Part shown: piece by piece, positions 35,957 to 43,977 of the stretch
Layout of the letters: each line of letters begins with the position of its first letter
Numbering within the stretch: the stretch's first letter is position 1
From: Nocardia sp. NBC_01327
GTDB taxonomy: Bacteria > Actinomycetota > Actinomycetes > Mycobacteriales > Mycobacteriaceae
Reading direction: 5' to 3'
DNA: 64,000 bases
Assembly (NCBI RefSeq): GCF_035958815.1
Contig: NZ_CP108383.1
Coordinates: 4,030,001 to 4,094,000 of the forward strand
Program-made: the position numbers and the translations under genes
Notes under the pieces: model-generated
What the model was told of the DNA's origin: nothing
Databases searched by the model: none
What the model saw: only the letters and a program-made list of their open reading frames with translations

Positions 35957-36476
35957 GAAGGCCGTCCTGGCTGCGGTGAAAGGTCACCTCTATCGGGAAT
36001 CCGGGTGCGCCGGTGTCGCAGGGCTGGGTGATGGTCCGGACCGAATCGGTCAGCGCGTGCAGCATGTTCCAGCCGAATTCGCGCTCGTCGAAGGGGGTCG
36101 CGGTATGCGAGACCGACGCGACGCGCACGGTCATGGCGCGTTCGTCGTAGGTGAACTCGCATTCGATCTCGGCCCCCGGCACCGCCGTCAGCATCAGCGT
36201 GGTGGCGACCTCGTCGAGCGCGACCCGGATATCGGTGGCCGCGTCGATGGTGAAATCCGCGATGAGACAGACAGTTTCGGCGAGCGCCCGCAGCATGGTC
36301 AACTGTGTCAGTCCGGCGGGCACCCGAATTCCGATCGAGGTGGCCGGAGAGGTGAATTCCGGCAGTGCGGGACTGCTGCGCTGAGTATCCGAATGGACAA
36401 GCCGCAGCGCGGCAGTAGCCGAACGGGCCGAAGACTTCCCGTTTCGTGTGTGCTGTGCTGGTGGTAGCTCGGTCAC
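35949..36476 (-). CDS. usfX: UsfX/RsbW-like anti-sigma factor of the third sigma gene
   Basis: 175 residues, longer than the paralogues through a polar N-terminal extension of about 45 residues. The core is ATDIRVALDEVATTLMLTAV and EFGWNMLHALTDSVRTI. The N-box reads EVATT, so the Asn is missing here too. It is coupled to the sigma gene by an 8-base overlap, which implies matched synthesis of the inhibitor and its target. Confidence 0.9.
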   Translation of the reverse strand: MTELPPAQHTRNGKSSARSATAALRLVHSDTQRSSPALPEFTSPATSIGIRVPAGLTQLTMLRALAETVCLIADFTIDAATDIRVALDEVATTLMLTAVPGAEIECEFTYDERAMTVRVASVSHTATPFDEREFGWNMLHALTDSVRTITQPCDTGAPGFPIEVTFHRSQDGLHG

Positions 36477-36524
36477 AATGAATCGCCCCTGGGTACTGGT
36501 AGGCAGTCGATCTCTTTCGATCTC

Positions 36525-36830
36525 TTATTCCTCCTGTTGGTGGACGTACCCGATGCGGTCGAGCGGAAACGCCGCCCGGCTCAGCGACAGCACCCGATCG
36601 ACCTCGTACCTGCCCGTGACCACCTGGAAGTCGATTCCGGCGCGTGCGGCGTCCTCCTCCGCGCACAGCACCGCGAACGCGCTGCGGGCGCTGAGGAATC
36701 GGGTGTGGCGAAGATCGACGAGGACGGCCGGCGGCCGACCGCTCAGCGCCTTGTCGAGCGATTGCTGGAATTCGGGGAGGACGAGTGCGTCCTGGTCGAG
36801 ATGACCGGACCGCACAACGACTGGCGACAT
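36525..36830 (-). CDS. STAS-like antagonist lacking the phospho-acceptor Ser
   Basis: 101 residues from the ATG at 36830, with GGGAGG upstream. The STAS pattern is recognisable (RPPAVLVDLRHTRFLSARSA), but the loop that should read DS(S/T)G reads SARS when aligned without gaps, placing Ala at the acceptor. It is first in the STAS, anti-sigma, sigma operon, 48 bases before the anti-sigma gene. If the alignment is right, this protein would be constitutively active or regulated in another way. Confidence 0.75.
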   Translation of the reverse strand: MSPVVVRSGHLDQDALVLPEFQQSLDKALSGRPPAVLVDLRHTRFLSARSAFAVLCAEEDAARAGIDFQVVTGRYEVDRVLSLSRAAFPLDRIGYVHQQEE

Positions 36831-36940
36831 GACAAAACCTCCCGAAGGGCACGTTTCGGCTGTCGTCTCAACCAGCTCGCAGATTACCCCTCTACGGGCC
36901 GTTATGGGCCGAGGTACCCGGGAGGCGGCGATATATGCGT

Positions 36941-36965
36941 GTTTGAACCCGGTGATTGCGGCTAT
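36941..36965 (+). promoter_or_regulatory. SigF-type promoter for the DoxX-hendecad gene
   Basis: GTTT (36941-36944), 15 bases, GGCTAT (36960-36965), about 80 bases upstream of the start codon. The same GGCTAT variant occurs at 18211 and 18523. Confidence 0.65.
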
Positions 36966-37044
36966 TGCGGTGACTGCAGCGCCTCGTTCGGAAGCCCTGA
37001 TCACCGGTCGTCGCGATACACCAGAGCGGAAGGAAGTATCCGTA

Positions 37045-37848
37045 ATGTTGATGAGAAGGCTTGCCCGGCCCTTGCTGGCGACCGCATTCGTAGTCGAGGG
37101 GGTGGATGCCCTCACCCATCCGCAGGCCCGCAGTAAGGCCGCCTCCGCCCGTGTCCAGCAGCTGCAGCGTGTGCTGCCCGACCAGTATGCCTCGAAGCTG
37201 TCGAATCCCGAGCGTTTGGTGCAGGTCAATGCCGCGGTGCAGGTCGGCAGCGCGCTGATGCTCGCCACCGGCCGGTTCCCGCGCCTCGCCGCGGCTCTGC
37301 TCGCGGCCACGGTCATTCCGGCCACCGTCACCGAACAGGATTTCTGGGTCGAGGACGATCCGGATCGGCGGGCGGCCAAGCGCACGGCGTTCCTCAAGGA
37401 TGTGAGCCTGCTCGGCGGTCTGATGATCGCCGCGGGCGATACCGGTGGTCATTCCCGGCGTCCCCTGCACAACCTGGCGGAAGGCATTGCCGCGCAGGGC
37501 ACCGGGCTGGTGGCAGCCGCCCAACTGCACGGGGCGCAGCTGACGGAGTTCGCCAAGGACCACGGCGCGGACGTCGCCGATGTGGTCAAGGAGCGCGGCG
37601 CCGAGTTGGGCGACGTGGTCAAGGTGCGCGGTGCGGAGCTCGGCGAGGTCGTCCGGGACCGCGGTGCGGATCTGGGTGAGGTGCTCAAGGAGCGCGGGGG
37701 AGAGCTGGGCGAGGTCGCCAGGAAGCGGGGCGCCGAATTGGCCGAGGTCGTCCGTGACCATGGCGCACAACTGGTTTCGACCACACAGGATCGAGGTGCG
37801 CAGCTCGCCACCGCGATTCGCGATCGAGCCGCAGAGCATCGGGAGTGA
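37045..37848 (+). CDS. DoxX-family membrane protein with C-terminal 11-residue repeat domain
   Basis: 267 residues. The ATG at 37045 has GGAAGGA upstream. Residues 1-145 match DoxX (RPLLATAFVVEGVDALTHP, LVQVNAAVQVGSALMLATGR, FLKDVSLLGGLMIAAGD), with four hydrophobic segments. Residues 162-260 are nine uninterrupted repeats of 11 residues with consensus (R/H)GA(E/Q/D)LGEVV(K/R)(D/E). Such hendecads form a long amphipathic helix able to lie on a membrane, as in synuclein or LEA proteins. It carries a SigF-type promoter and is followed four bases later by a small membrane gene. Confidence 0.85.
   Translation: MLMRRLARPLLATAFVVEGVDALTHPQARSKAASARVQQLQRVLPDQYASKLSNPERLVQVNAAVQVGSALMLATGRFPRLAAALLAATVIPATVTEQDFWVEDDPDRRAAKRTAFLKDVSLLGGLMIAAGDTGGHSRRPLHNLAEGIAAQGTGLVAAAQLHGAQLTEFAKDHGADVADVVKERGAELGDVVKVRGAELGEVVRDRGADLGEVLKERGGELGEVARKRGAELAEVVRDHGAQLVSTTQDRGAQLATAIRDRAAEHRE
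37528..37824 (+). repeat. Nine 33-bp coding repeats (11-residue hendecads)
   Basis: Each 33-base unit encodes one 11-mer, for example RGAELGEVVRD and RGADLGEVLKE. The middle five are most alike, and the outer copies (HGAQLTEFAKD, HGAQLVSTTQD, RGAQLATAIRD) are more worn, as expected from internal expansion. Confidence 0.9.
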
Positions 37849-37852
37849 GCCG

Positions 37853-38101
37853 ATGAGTCTTCCCGCCGACGTCCAGAACACCCGTGCGCAGACCACGGAG
37901 TCTCTGCTGGACCGCCTCAACTGGCAGGGTCTGGCACTACTGCTGCTGGGCATTATCGCGCTCGGGCCCACCCTCACCGCCTCCGGCAACGGCCTGGGCG
38001 GCTGGGAGGCCTTCGGAATCGCCGCCAGCGCAACAGGTCTCGTCGGCGGAGTGCTGGGCGTGGTGGTCGAGATCCACCGGGAGCGGATTCGGCGGCGTTA
38101 G
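37853..38101 (+). CDS. Small two-helix membrane protein
   Basis: 82 residues, ATG with GGGAG upstream, four bases after the DoxX-hendecad stop, so it is almost surely cotranscribed with it. Two hydrophobic segments (GLALLLLGIIALGPTLTASG and EAFGIAASATGLVGGVLGVV) end in EIHRERIRRR. Size and tail resemble the UsfY-like protein at 45660. Its stop overlaps the convergent flavin-reductase stop by three bases. Confidence 0.8.
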   Translation: MSLPADVQNTRAQTTESLLDRLNWQGLALLLLGIIALGPTLTASGNGLGGWEAFGIAASATGLVGGVLGVVVEIHRERIRRR

Positions 38102-38595
38102 GCCGGATGCCCCGGCGGCAGATCCGCGACGGCCCGGTATCGCAGCGGCCGGACCGGCTTCGCCGGGGCCGCTGCACCTTCCGGCGCGAGGATCATGGCG
38201 ATGTGGTCACCCACATCGTGCCGTTCCACGATCCGGCCGCAGAACCAGCCGGCGGCCGCATCCAGAATGGGCAGGTTCGCCGGGCCCGGATGCCATTCGC
38301 AGTGCGTGAACTTGTCGATCTCGTCGCCGGTCTCCGAACCGAACAGGGTCGCGAGCGGCAGCTGCCGCTCGTCGAGCAGATGAACCGCGAGATGTCCGGC
38401 ACGCATGGCGATTCGGTAGGTGTGGTTCTGCTTCGAGATACCGACCATGAACCGGCGCGGCTCGATGCTGACCTGTGCGGCGAAGCCCACCAGACAGCCG
38501 GTTCGCTGCGCACCCACCCGGGTCGTCACCACGACGAGCGAATTATCCAATGCCGCTACGAATGCGTCGAACGCGGCGGACTGCTGAGCGGTCAT
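38098..38595 (-). CDS. Flavin reductase-like FMN-binding protein
   Basis: 165 residues; ATG at 38595 with GAGGAGG upstream. The split-barrel flavin-reductase pattern is clear: VVVTTRVGAQRTGCLVGFAA, QVSIEPRRFMVGISKQNHTY, and the acidic HCEWHPGPANLPILDAAAGW. Members bind FMN and reduce it with NAD(P)H, or serve as oxidoreductases. The nearest monooxygenase that might use it is far away. Confidence 0.85.
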   Translation of the reverse strand: MTAQQSAAFDAFVAALDNSLVVVTTRVGAQRTGCLVGFAAQVSIEPRRFMVGISKQNHTYRIAMRAGHLAVHLLDERQLPLATLFGSETGDEIDKFTHCEWHPGPANLPILDAAAGWFCGRIVERHDVGDHIAMILAPEGAAAPAKPVRPLRYRAVADLPPGHPA

Positions 38596-38646
38596 CGATT
38601 CCTCCTCGTCGAAGAGAATATGGCCCGAAGAGAATTCGGCCACCGC

Positions 38647-38671
38647 GATTGAGATCGTGTCGCCCGGGTAT
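38647..38671 (+). promoter_or_regulatory. SigF-like promoter for the CsbD-like gene
   Basis: GATT (38647-38650), 15 bases, GGGTAT (38666-38671). The -35 has one mismatch. CsbD itself is a SigB target in Bacillus. Confidence 0.55.
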
Positions 38672-38715
38672 CACGGCCTTTGTCCATTGCGACACACCAA
38701 GTTGGAGGAGAACTC

Positions 38716-38961
38716 GTGTCCGAGCACAAGAGCGGTCCCAGCGAAGGCATCGAAGGCGTCGTCGAAGGCGTCAAGGGCAAACTGAAGGAAGCCGCCGGCG
38801 CTATTTTCGGAAACGACGATCTGCGGGGCGAGGGAAAGGCCCAGCAGGACAAGGCCGAAGCGCAGCGTGGGGCAGCGCAGAATGAGGCCGCCGCCGAGAA
38901 GGAGCGTGCCGAGGCCGCTCTCGAGGAGCAGCGTCAGCGCGCGTTCCAGCAGGGGCAGTAA
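38716..38961 (+). CDS. CsbD-like stress protein
   Basis: 81 residues from the GTG at 38716 (TTGGAGGAG upstream). The CsbD pattern is present (EGVKGKLKEAAGAIFGNDDL, then RGEGKAQQDKAEAQRG), followed by a charged helical tail rich in A, E, Q and R. It is highly hydrophilic. CsbD proteins are abundant general-stress proteins of unknown mechanism. The position next to the sigma cluster and the SigF-like promoter support that role. Confidence 0.92.
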   Translation: MSEHKSGPSEGIEGVVEGVKGKLKEAAGAIFGNDDLRGEGKAQQDKAEAQRGAAQNEAAAEKERAEAALEEQRQRAFQQGQ

Positions 38962-39215
38962 CACCCCGCTGTTATAGCGAAATCAGTGGATCGGCGTGCC
39001 GGGCGTACTGCCCGGCGCGCCGGTCTGTTTCTGTTCGAGACAGGGCCGGTTCCCGCCCGGCCGTGGATATGAGAAGGTGGGCGTCCGGAAGGAGGCCGAG
39101 ATCGATGTCCAGCTGGCAATACGGCCGACCCGGCCATATCGGCGAACACCCAGCCCCGGCTGCCACAGTGGGTAATTCGACCGTCCCCGCAGGCCGCCCG
39201 CAGGAGGGGAGAAGA

Positions 39216-40400
39216 GTGGATCGCCGTCCGACGGTGCTCCTGGTGGAGGACGACCGCGCCGACGCGCTGCTGGTGGAGGAGCTGGTCGCGGACGCCGCGC
39301 CCGGCCTGCATCTGAGGTGGGCGCGGACGCTGGCCGAGGCCTGTGCGAGTCTCGCCGCGGATCCCCCCGACTGCATACTGCTGGACCTGCATCTTCCCGA
39401 TGCGCGCGGTCTCGAGGCGCTGGAGCGGATCCGCGCGGTGACCGATGAGGTGGCGGTGGTCGTCCTGACCGGACTCGACCAGGAGCGAACGGGCTTGGCC
39501 GCGATGTCCGCGGGCGCCCAGGACTACCTCGTCAAGGGTCGTGTCGAGCCCGAATTGTTCGGTCGCGCAGTGCGATACGCGATCCAGCGCAAGGAGGCCG
39601 AGCGGGCGGCGGTCGCGCTGCGCGCCGGGCAGATGCGCGCCCAGGAGAACGCCCGGCTCGAACGCGGTCTGCTGCCGACCCCGCTGCTGCAGAGCGATCA
39701 GGTCGTCGATGTGGTCTCGCGCTATCGGCCGGGCCGGGCACACTCGCTGCTGGGCGGCGATTTCTACGATGTGGTGCAGGACGCCGACGGTACGGTGCAC
39801 GTGCTGATCGGTGATGTCTCCGGCCACGGGCCCGATGAGGCGGCAACCGGTGTCGCGCTGCGATTGGCTTGGCGCACTTTGGTTCTCAGTGAGATCACCG
39901 GGACCCGGCAGTTGCAGCTGCTGGAGCAGATGCTGCTCGCCGAACGTACCGGCCGGCATACCTTCGCCACCGTGACCACGCTGGTCCTGCGCCCTCGCCG
40001 GCATGTGGTGCAGGTGATGCGCGCGGGGCACCCCGGCATGCTGACCCACACCGATCGCGGCGTCGAATGGCTCGAGGTGCCGGGCGGACCGGCTCTGGGA
40101 TTCATTCCAGGACAGGCGGATTGGCCGATCCACGAATTGCCGCTGCCGCCGGGCACCGGTCTGGTGCTGTTCACCGACGGTCTGTTCGAGGGGCATACCG
40201 GTCCCGGGGACGAGCGTTTGGGCGAAGAGGGACTACTGGCCCTGGCGCGCGAGGTCACCGCCCAGCGGCCCGACGATTTCCTGGACCAGCTCATCGGGCG
40301 GGCGGAGGAATTGGCCGAGCAGCAGGGCGGTCTGGCCGACGATATCGCGGCGCTCTACCTGAAGTGGACCGATGAGCCACAAGATCAGGGCGGATCATGA
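39216..40400 (+). CDS. Response regulator fused to PP2C phosphatase (RsbU/RssB type)
   Basis: 394 residues from the GTG at 39216, preceded by AGGAGG; an ATG at 39105 also has an AAGGAGG and would add 37 residues. Residues 3-120 form a receiver with VLLVEDD, the phospho-Asp in CILLDLHLPD and Lys in YLVKG. Residues 160-385 form a PP2C/SpoIIE phosphatase with LLGGDFYDVV, IGDVSGHGPDEA, LFTDGLFEGH and GLADDIAALY. Phosphorylation should control dephosphorylation of STAS partners. It overlaps the histidine kinase gene by four bases. Confidence 0.93.
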   Translation: MDRRPTVLLVEDDRADALLVEELVADAAPGLHLRWARTLAEACASLAADPPDCILLDLHLPDARGLEALERIRAVTDEVAVVVLTGLDQERTGLAAMSAGAQDYLVKGRVEPELFGRAVRYAIQRKEAERAAVALRAGQMRAQENARLERGLLPTPLLQSDQVVDVVSRYRPGRAHSLLGGDFYDVVQDADGTVHVLIGDVSGHGPDEAATGVALRLAWRTLVLSEITGTRQLQLLEQMLLAERTGRHTFATVTTLVLRPRRHVVQVMRAGHPGMLTHTDRGVEWLEVPGGPALGFIPGQADWPIHELPLPPGTGLVLFTDGLFEGHTGPGDERLGEEGLLALAREVTAQRPDDFLDQLIGRAEELAEQQGGLADDIAALYLKWTDEPQDQGGS

Positions 40401-42007
40401 GCCTTCCCGACCGCAAGATCAGCCGGGCCGGGCGCATGACCGTGCAAGCCTGGTTTCATCTTGTTCTCGCGCTGATGGTGGTGGTCGAACTCGCAGGCGC
40501 CGGTCTGCTGACGGTCGCCACCGCACACGCCGCCACCGTCTCGGACCGTCTCTCCCGGCAGATACAGCCCGCCGCCACCGAGGCCTACCGTCTGCAGGGT
40601 GCGCTCGCGAACGAGGAGACCGGCGTTCGCGGGTACACGCTCACCGCCGATCCGCAGTTTCTCGACCCGTACACGCAGGGCAATCAAGATGAGGCGCGTG
40701 CCGCGAGCCGGATGCGCGAGCTGCTGCACGATCGTCCGGAACTGGTGGCGGATATCGATGCCCTGGAGCAGTCCGCGCAGGCCTGGCGTCACGATTTCGC
40801 CGATCCACTACTGGCCACGGTCACTCCCGGTGTCATCCACCCCGTCGATCCTCTCGTCACGGCGCGCGGCAAAACGCTGTTCGATGATCTCCGTACGCAT
40901 TTCGCCGCCCAGAACACGAACCTGGCCGCCGCCGTCGTGCGGGACAAGGCCGACCTCGATCGAAAGCGCACGGTACGCGATGTCGCGCTGACGGGTATGG
41001 TCGCCTCCTTTCTGCTGACGGCCGTGGCGCTCACAATTCTGGTGCGGCGCTTGATCGTTCGTCCGCTCAGTGCGCTGGAGAACGCGTCCCGGGATGTCGC
41101 CAATGGTGACTTCGGCCGGCGAATCACCGCGGGCGGACCCGCTGACCTGATGACGGTGGGGGAGGCGGTGGAGGGCATGCGCCGCCGGATTGTCGCCGAA
41201 CTCGACGCTTCGCGGATCAAGGAGACCCTGTTGGCCGCGCAGGCCGCCGATCTGGACACCCAGGCCATGGAATTGCGCCGATCCAATGCCGAGCTGGAGC
41301 AGTTCGCCTACGTCGCCTCGCACGATCTGCAGGAGCCGCTGCGCAAGGTGGCCTCGTTCTGCCAGCTGCTCGAGAAGCGGTACGGCGATCAACTCGACGA
41401 GCGCGCAACGCAATACATCGAATTCGCGGTGGACGGCGCGAAGCGGATGCAGGTGCTGATCAACGATCTGCTCACCTTCTCGCGGGTGGGGCGGGTCAGC
41501 GACCATATCGCCCCGGTGGAGGTCGACCAGACGCTGGACAAGGCGATCGCCAACCTGGCCGCCGTGGTGGAGGACACCGGCGTGCGGATCGAGCGCCCCG
41601 AGCGACTTCCCGAAATCATCGGCGATCCCACGCTTTTGATCATGCTGTGGCAGAACCTCATCGCCAATGCGATCAAGTTCCGGGAGCCGGTGCGGACGCC
41701 GACCGTGCGGATCGACTGTGAACCGGAGCCCGGTGAGGTGCCCGGGTGGCGGTTTTCGTTGGCCGACAACGGGATCGGCATCGCCCCCGAGTTCGCGGAG
41801 AAGGTGTTCGTGATCTTCCAGCGGTTGCACAGTCGCGACGAATACAGCGGCACCGGCATAGGATTGGCCCTCTGTAAGAAAATCGTGGAGTTCCACGGTG
41901 GCCACATCCGGATCGATCCGGAGTACACCGGCGGCACCCGATTCGTCTTCACACTCTTCGATGCCGAGCAGCGGTCCGAAGCACTCGACAAGGAGATTCC
42001 GGCGTGA
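40397..42007 (+). CDS. CHASE3-HAMP hybrid-free sensor histidine kinase
   Basis: 536 residues. TM1 (about 15-38), a CHASE3 sensor outside the membrane (ANEETGVRGYTLTADPQFLD), TM2 (about 198-220), HAMP, a short coiled coil, HisKA with the phospho-His at residue 309 in SHDLQEPLRKV, and a HATPase with N-box LIANAIKF, DNGIGIAPEF and GTGIGLALCKKIVE. The kinase is in one operon with two response regulators, so it may phosphorylate both. The CHASE3 ligand is unknown. Confidence 0.95.
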   Translation: MSLPDRKISRAGRMTVQAWFHLVLALMVVVELAGAGLLTVATAHAATVSDRLSRQIQPAATEAYRLQGALANEETGVRGYTLTADPQFLDPYTQGNQDEARAASRMRELLHDRPELVADIDALEQSAQAWRHDFADPLLATVTPGVIHPVDPLVTARGKTLFDDLRTHFAAQNTNLAAAVVRDKADLDRKRTVRDVALTGMVASFLLTAVALTILVRRLIVRPLSALENASRDVANGDFGRRITAGGPADLMTVGEAVEGMRRRIVAELDASRIKETLLAAQAADLDTQAMELRRSNAELEQFAYVASHDLQEPLRKVASFCQLLEKRYGDQLDERATQYIEFAVDGAKRMQVLINDLLTFSRVGRVSDHIAPVEVDQTLDKAIANLAAVVEDTGVRIERPERLPEIIGDPTLLIMLWQNLIANAIKFREPVRTPTVRIDCEPEPGEVPGWRFSLADNGIGIAPEFAEKVFVIFQRLHSRDEYSGTGIGLALCKKIVEFHGGHIRIDPEYTGGTRFVFTLFDAEQRSEALDKEIPA

Positions 42008-42441
42008 CACCACTCGGCAGGCCCATCGATATCCTGCTCGTCGAGGATGATCCGGGGGATGAGCTCATGACCCTGGAGGCGTTCGAGCACAATAGGATCG
42101 GCAATACGGTGCATGTCGCCCGCGACGGCGAGGAAGCGCTGGACTTCCTGTATCGCCGTGGCGCTCACGCGCAGGCCCCGCGCCCGGATCTGATCCTGCT
42201 CGACCTCAATCTGCCGAAGTACGACGGCCACGAGGTGCTGAGCCGAATCAAGACCGATCCGGATCTGTCGCTCATCCCGGTGGTCGTGCTCACCACGTCG
42301 GCGGCCGAGGAGGACATCCTGCGGAGCTACAAACTGCATGCCAACGCGTATGTCACCAAGCCGGTCGATCTCGAGCAATTCGTCTCTGCGATAAAGCATA
42401 TCGACGACTTCTTCGTGCAGATCGTCCAATTGCCGCGCTAG
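42004..42441 (+). CDS. Single-domain response regulator (Rcp1-like)
   Basis: 145 residues, GTG start overlapping the kinase stop (GTGA). Receiver only: ILLVEDDPGDELMTLEAF, the phospho-Asp in LILLDLNLPKYDGHEVL, Thr in VVVLTTSA and Lys in AYVTKPVDLEQF. It resembles Rcp1-type regulators that pass phosphate without an output domain, so it may act as a phosphate sink or shuttle between the kinase and the receiver-PP2C protein. Confidence 0.93.
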   Translation: MTPLGRPIDILLVEDDPGDELMTLEAFEHNRIGNTVHVARDGEEALDFLYRRGAHAQAPRPDLILLDLNLPKYDGHEVLSRIKTDPDLSLIPVVVLTTSAAEEDILRSYKLHANAYVTKPVDLEQFVSAIKHIDDFFVQIVQLPR

Positions 42442-42486
42442 TTCCGGCCGAGCCGGTTCGGGCGCGGTGAAGACCGGTCGCTTGCC

Positions 42487-43332
42487 TCAGGCGACCCGAA
42501 TCCGGTCCAGCGCGGTGCTGCCCTGATCGAGGGCCTGCTCCCGCAACACCGACAGCACCCGAGCGAGCTTGCGCGACACCTGCATCTGCGAAACCCCCAG
42601 TCGCTCCGCGATCTGCGACTGGGTCAGGTTCTCGAAGAATCGCCACACCAGCAGCTGGCGATCGGCCGGGGGCAGCGCGGCGAGCAGTGGCCGCACCGAC
42701 ATCGAATCCTCGAGCAGCCGATAGCACGGCTCCTCGCTCCCGAGCGTTTCGGCGACGGGCCGCAGCGTGGAATCGTCGCTACCGGTGCGCGGGGTGTCGA
42801 GGGAGCCGGCCTGGTAGGCATTGCGCGCCACCATGGCCTGGGTGACCTCCATCACATCGACGTCCAGTTCGGCCGCGATCTCGCGCGCGGTGGGGAATCG
42901 GCCGAGCCGGTGCGCCAGTACCTCTGTCACCGGCCCGAGCTGCTGCTGCAGCTCCTTGGCGCGGCGCGGTACCCGCAGCGCCCAGGTGCGGTCGCGGAAG
43001 TGCCGGCGCACCTCGCCCATGATCGTCGGGATCGCGAACGACAGGAACGTGCTGCCACGGGAGGCGTCGAAGCGGTCCACGGCCTGCACCAACCCCACAC
43101 AGGCGATTTGGTGCAGATCGTCGTACGCTTCGCCGCGCCCGTCGTAGCGGCGTGCGATATGTGCGGCCAGCGGCAGGCACAGCTCGATGATGTGCTCCCG
43201 CACGGAGTCCCGATTCGGGTCGGCCGCGGGAAGTGCGGCCAGCTTCTCGAACCAGGGCTCGATATTGTCGTAGCTGTCTCCGTTGCTGCGGGTCTGGCGG
43301 GGTTCTCCGGGCTGAAACGTCGCCGTGCTCAT
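42487..43332 (-). CDS. SigF/SigB-family sigma factor (copy B)
   Basis: 281 residues, closely similar to copy A across its whole length (YDDLHQIACVGLVQAVDRFD, FLSFAIPTIMGEVRRHFRDR, HTH SQIAERLGVSQMQVSRKLAR). Small differences in the region 4 recognition helix (VSRKLAR here, VSRILTK in copy A) could shift promoter choice. It has its own SigF-type promoter and is divergent from usfX copy B. Confidence 0.95.
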   Translation of the reverse strand: MSTATFQPGEPRQTRSNGDSYDNIEPWFEKLAALPAADPNRDSVREHIIELCLPLAAHIARRYDGRGEAYDDLHQIACVGLVQAVDRFDASRGSTFLSFAIPTIMGEVRRHFRDRTWALRVPRRAKELQQQLGPVTEVLAHRLGRFPTAREIAAELDVDVMEVTQAMVARNAYQAGSLDTPRTGSDDSTLRPVAETLGSEEPCYRLLEDSMSVRPLLAALPPADRQLLVWRFFENLTQSQIAERLGVSQMQVSRKLARVLSVLREQALDQGSTALDRIRVA

Positions 43333-43372
43333 GAAGTTTCCTCACTCCCAATCGAATCCGTACTCGTACTTC

Positions 43373-43397
43373 ATACCCCATCATCCGTTATTCAAAC
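43373..43397 (-). promoter_or_regulatory. SigF-type promoter of sigma gene copy B
   Basis: Minus strand GTTT (43394-43397), 15 bases starting GAATAACGG, GGGTAT (43373-43378). The first nine bases after GTTT match copy A except at the last positions. Confidence 0.85.
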
Positions 43398-43450
43398 GTG
43401 ACCTGATCTCTCTGGCTGGATTCACGACCCTCCACGCACGATCGAGGGCG

Positions 43451-43464
43451 GGGTAATCTGCCCG
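43451..43464 (+). promoter_or_regulatory. Conserved GGGTARTCTGCCCG box before usfX copy B
   Basis: GGGTAATCTGCCCG, 53 bases before the ATG, one base different from the box before copy A (28331). Confidence 0.5.
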
Positions 43465-43503
43465 CGCCGGAGGATCGCGTAATATGCAACAGCGGAGGGT
43501 GAC

Positions 43504-43941
43504 ATGGATGGTGGCGCCGCACAGCCATATTCGGGCCCGACAACGATCGGGCTGCAGGTGCCCGCGTTGCCGGAACAGCTGATGATGCTGCGTGCGCTCG
43601 CTGAAACCGTCCTGCATATGGCCGACTTCGGAATCGGCGAGGTCAATGACATTCGTCTCGCTCTCGACGAAGTAGCCACAATTCTGATACAGGATGCGAT
43701 TCCGGGCTCCATACTCGACTGTGATCTGACCTACGATCAAAGCGGATTGGGCGTCCGTCTCGCCGCTGTCGCCTCCTCGGAGGCGGTCCTGGAGGACGGC
43801 AGCCTGAGCTGGCATATCGTGCGCACGCTCACCGATGGTCTCAGCGCCACCCAGGGCTCGTATTCCGCATTGATCGCCGGTTATCCCACCGTGGTCGAGT
43901 TCCGGTGGCTCAACCGCGCGAGCGAGGGCGGTCAGGCCTGA
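43504..43941 (+). CDS. usfX: UsfX/RsbW-like anti-sigma factor (copy B)
   Basis: 145 residues, ATG with GGAGGGTG upstream. Near paralogue of copy A (VNDIRLALDEVATILIQDAI, SLSWHIVRTLTDGLSATQG). The N-box is EVATI, again lacking Asn. It is followed 36 bases later by a MEDS-ATPase gene on the same strand, so anti-sigma factor and sensor are likely cotranscribed in this cassette, unlike cassette A. Confidence 0.9.
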   Translation: MDGGAAQPYSGPTTIGLQVPALPEQLMMLRALAETVLHMADFGIGEVNDIRLALDEVATILIQDAIPGSILDCDLTYDQSGLGVRLAAVASSEAVLEDGSLSWHIVRTLTDGLSATQGSYSALIAGYPTVVEFRWLNRASEGGQA

Positions 43942-43977
43942 GCCGGTGCGGCAGCGCAATATCGAGGTAAGGATTTG

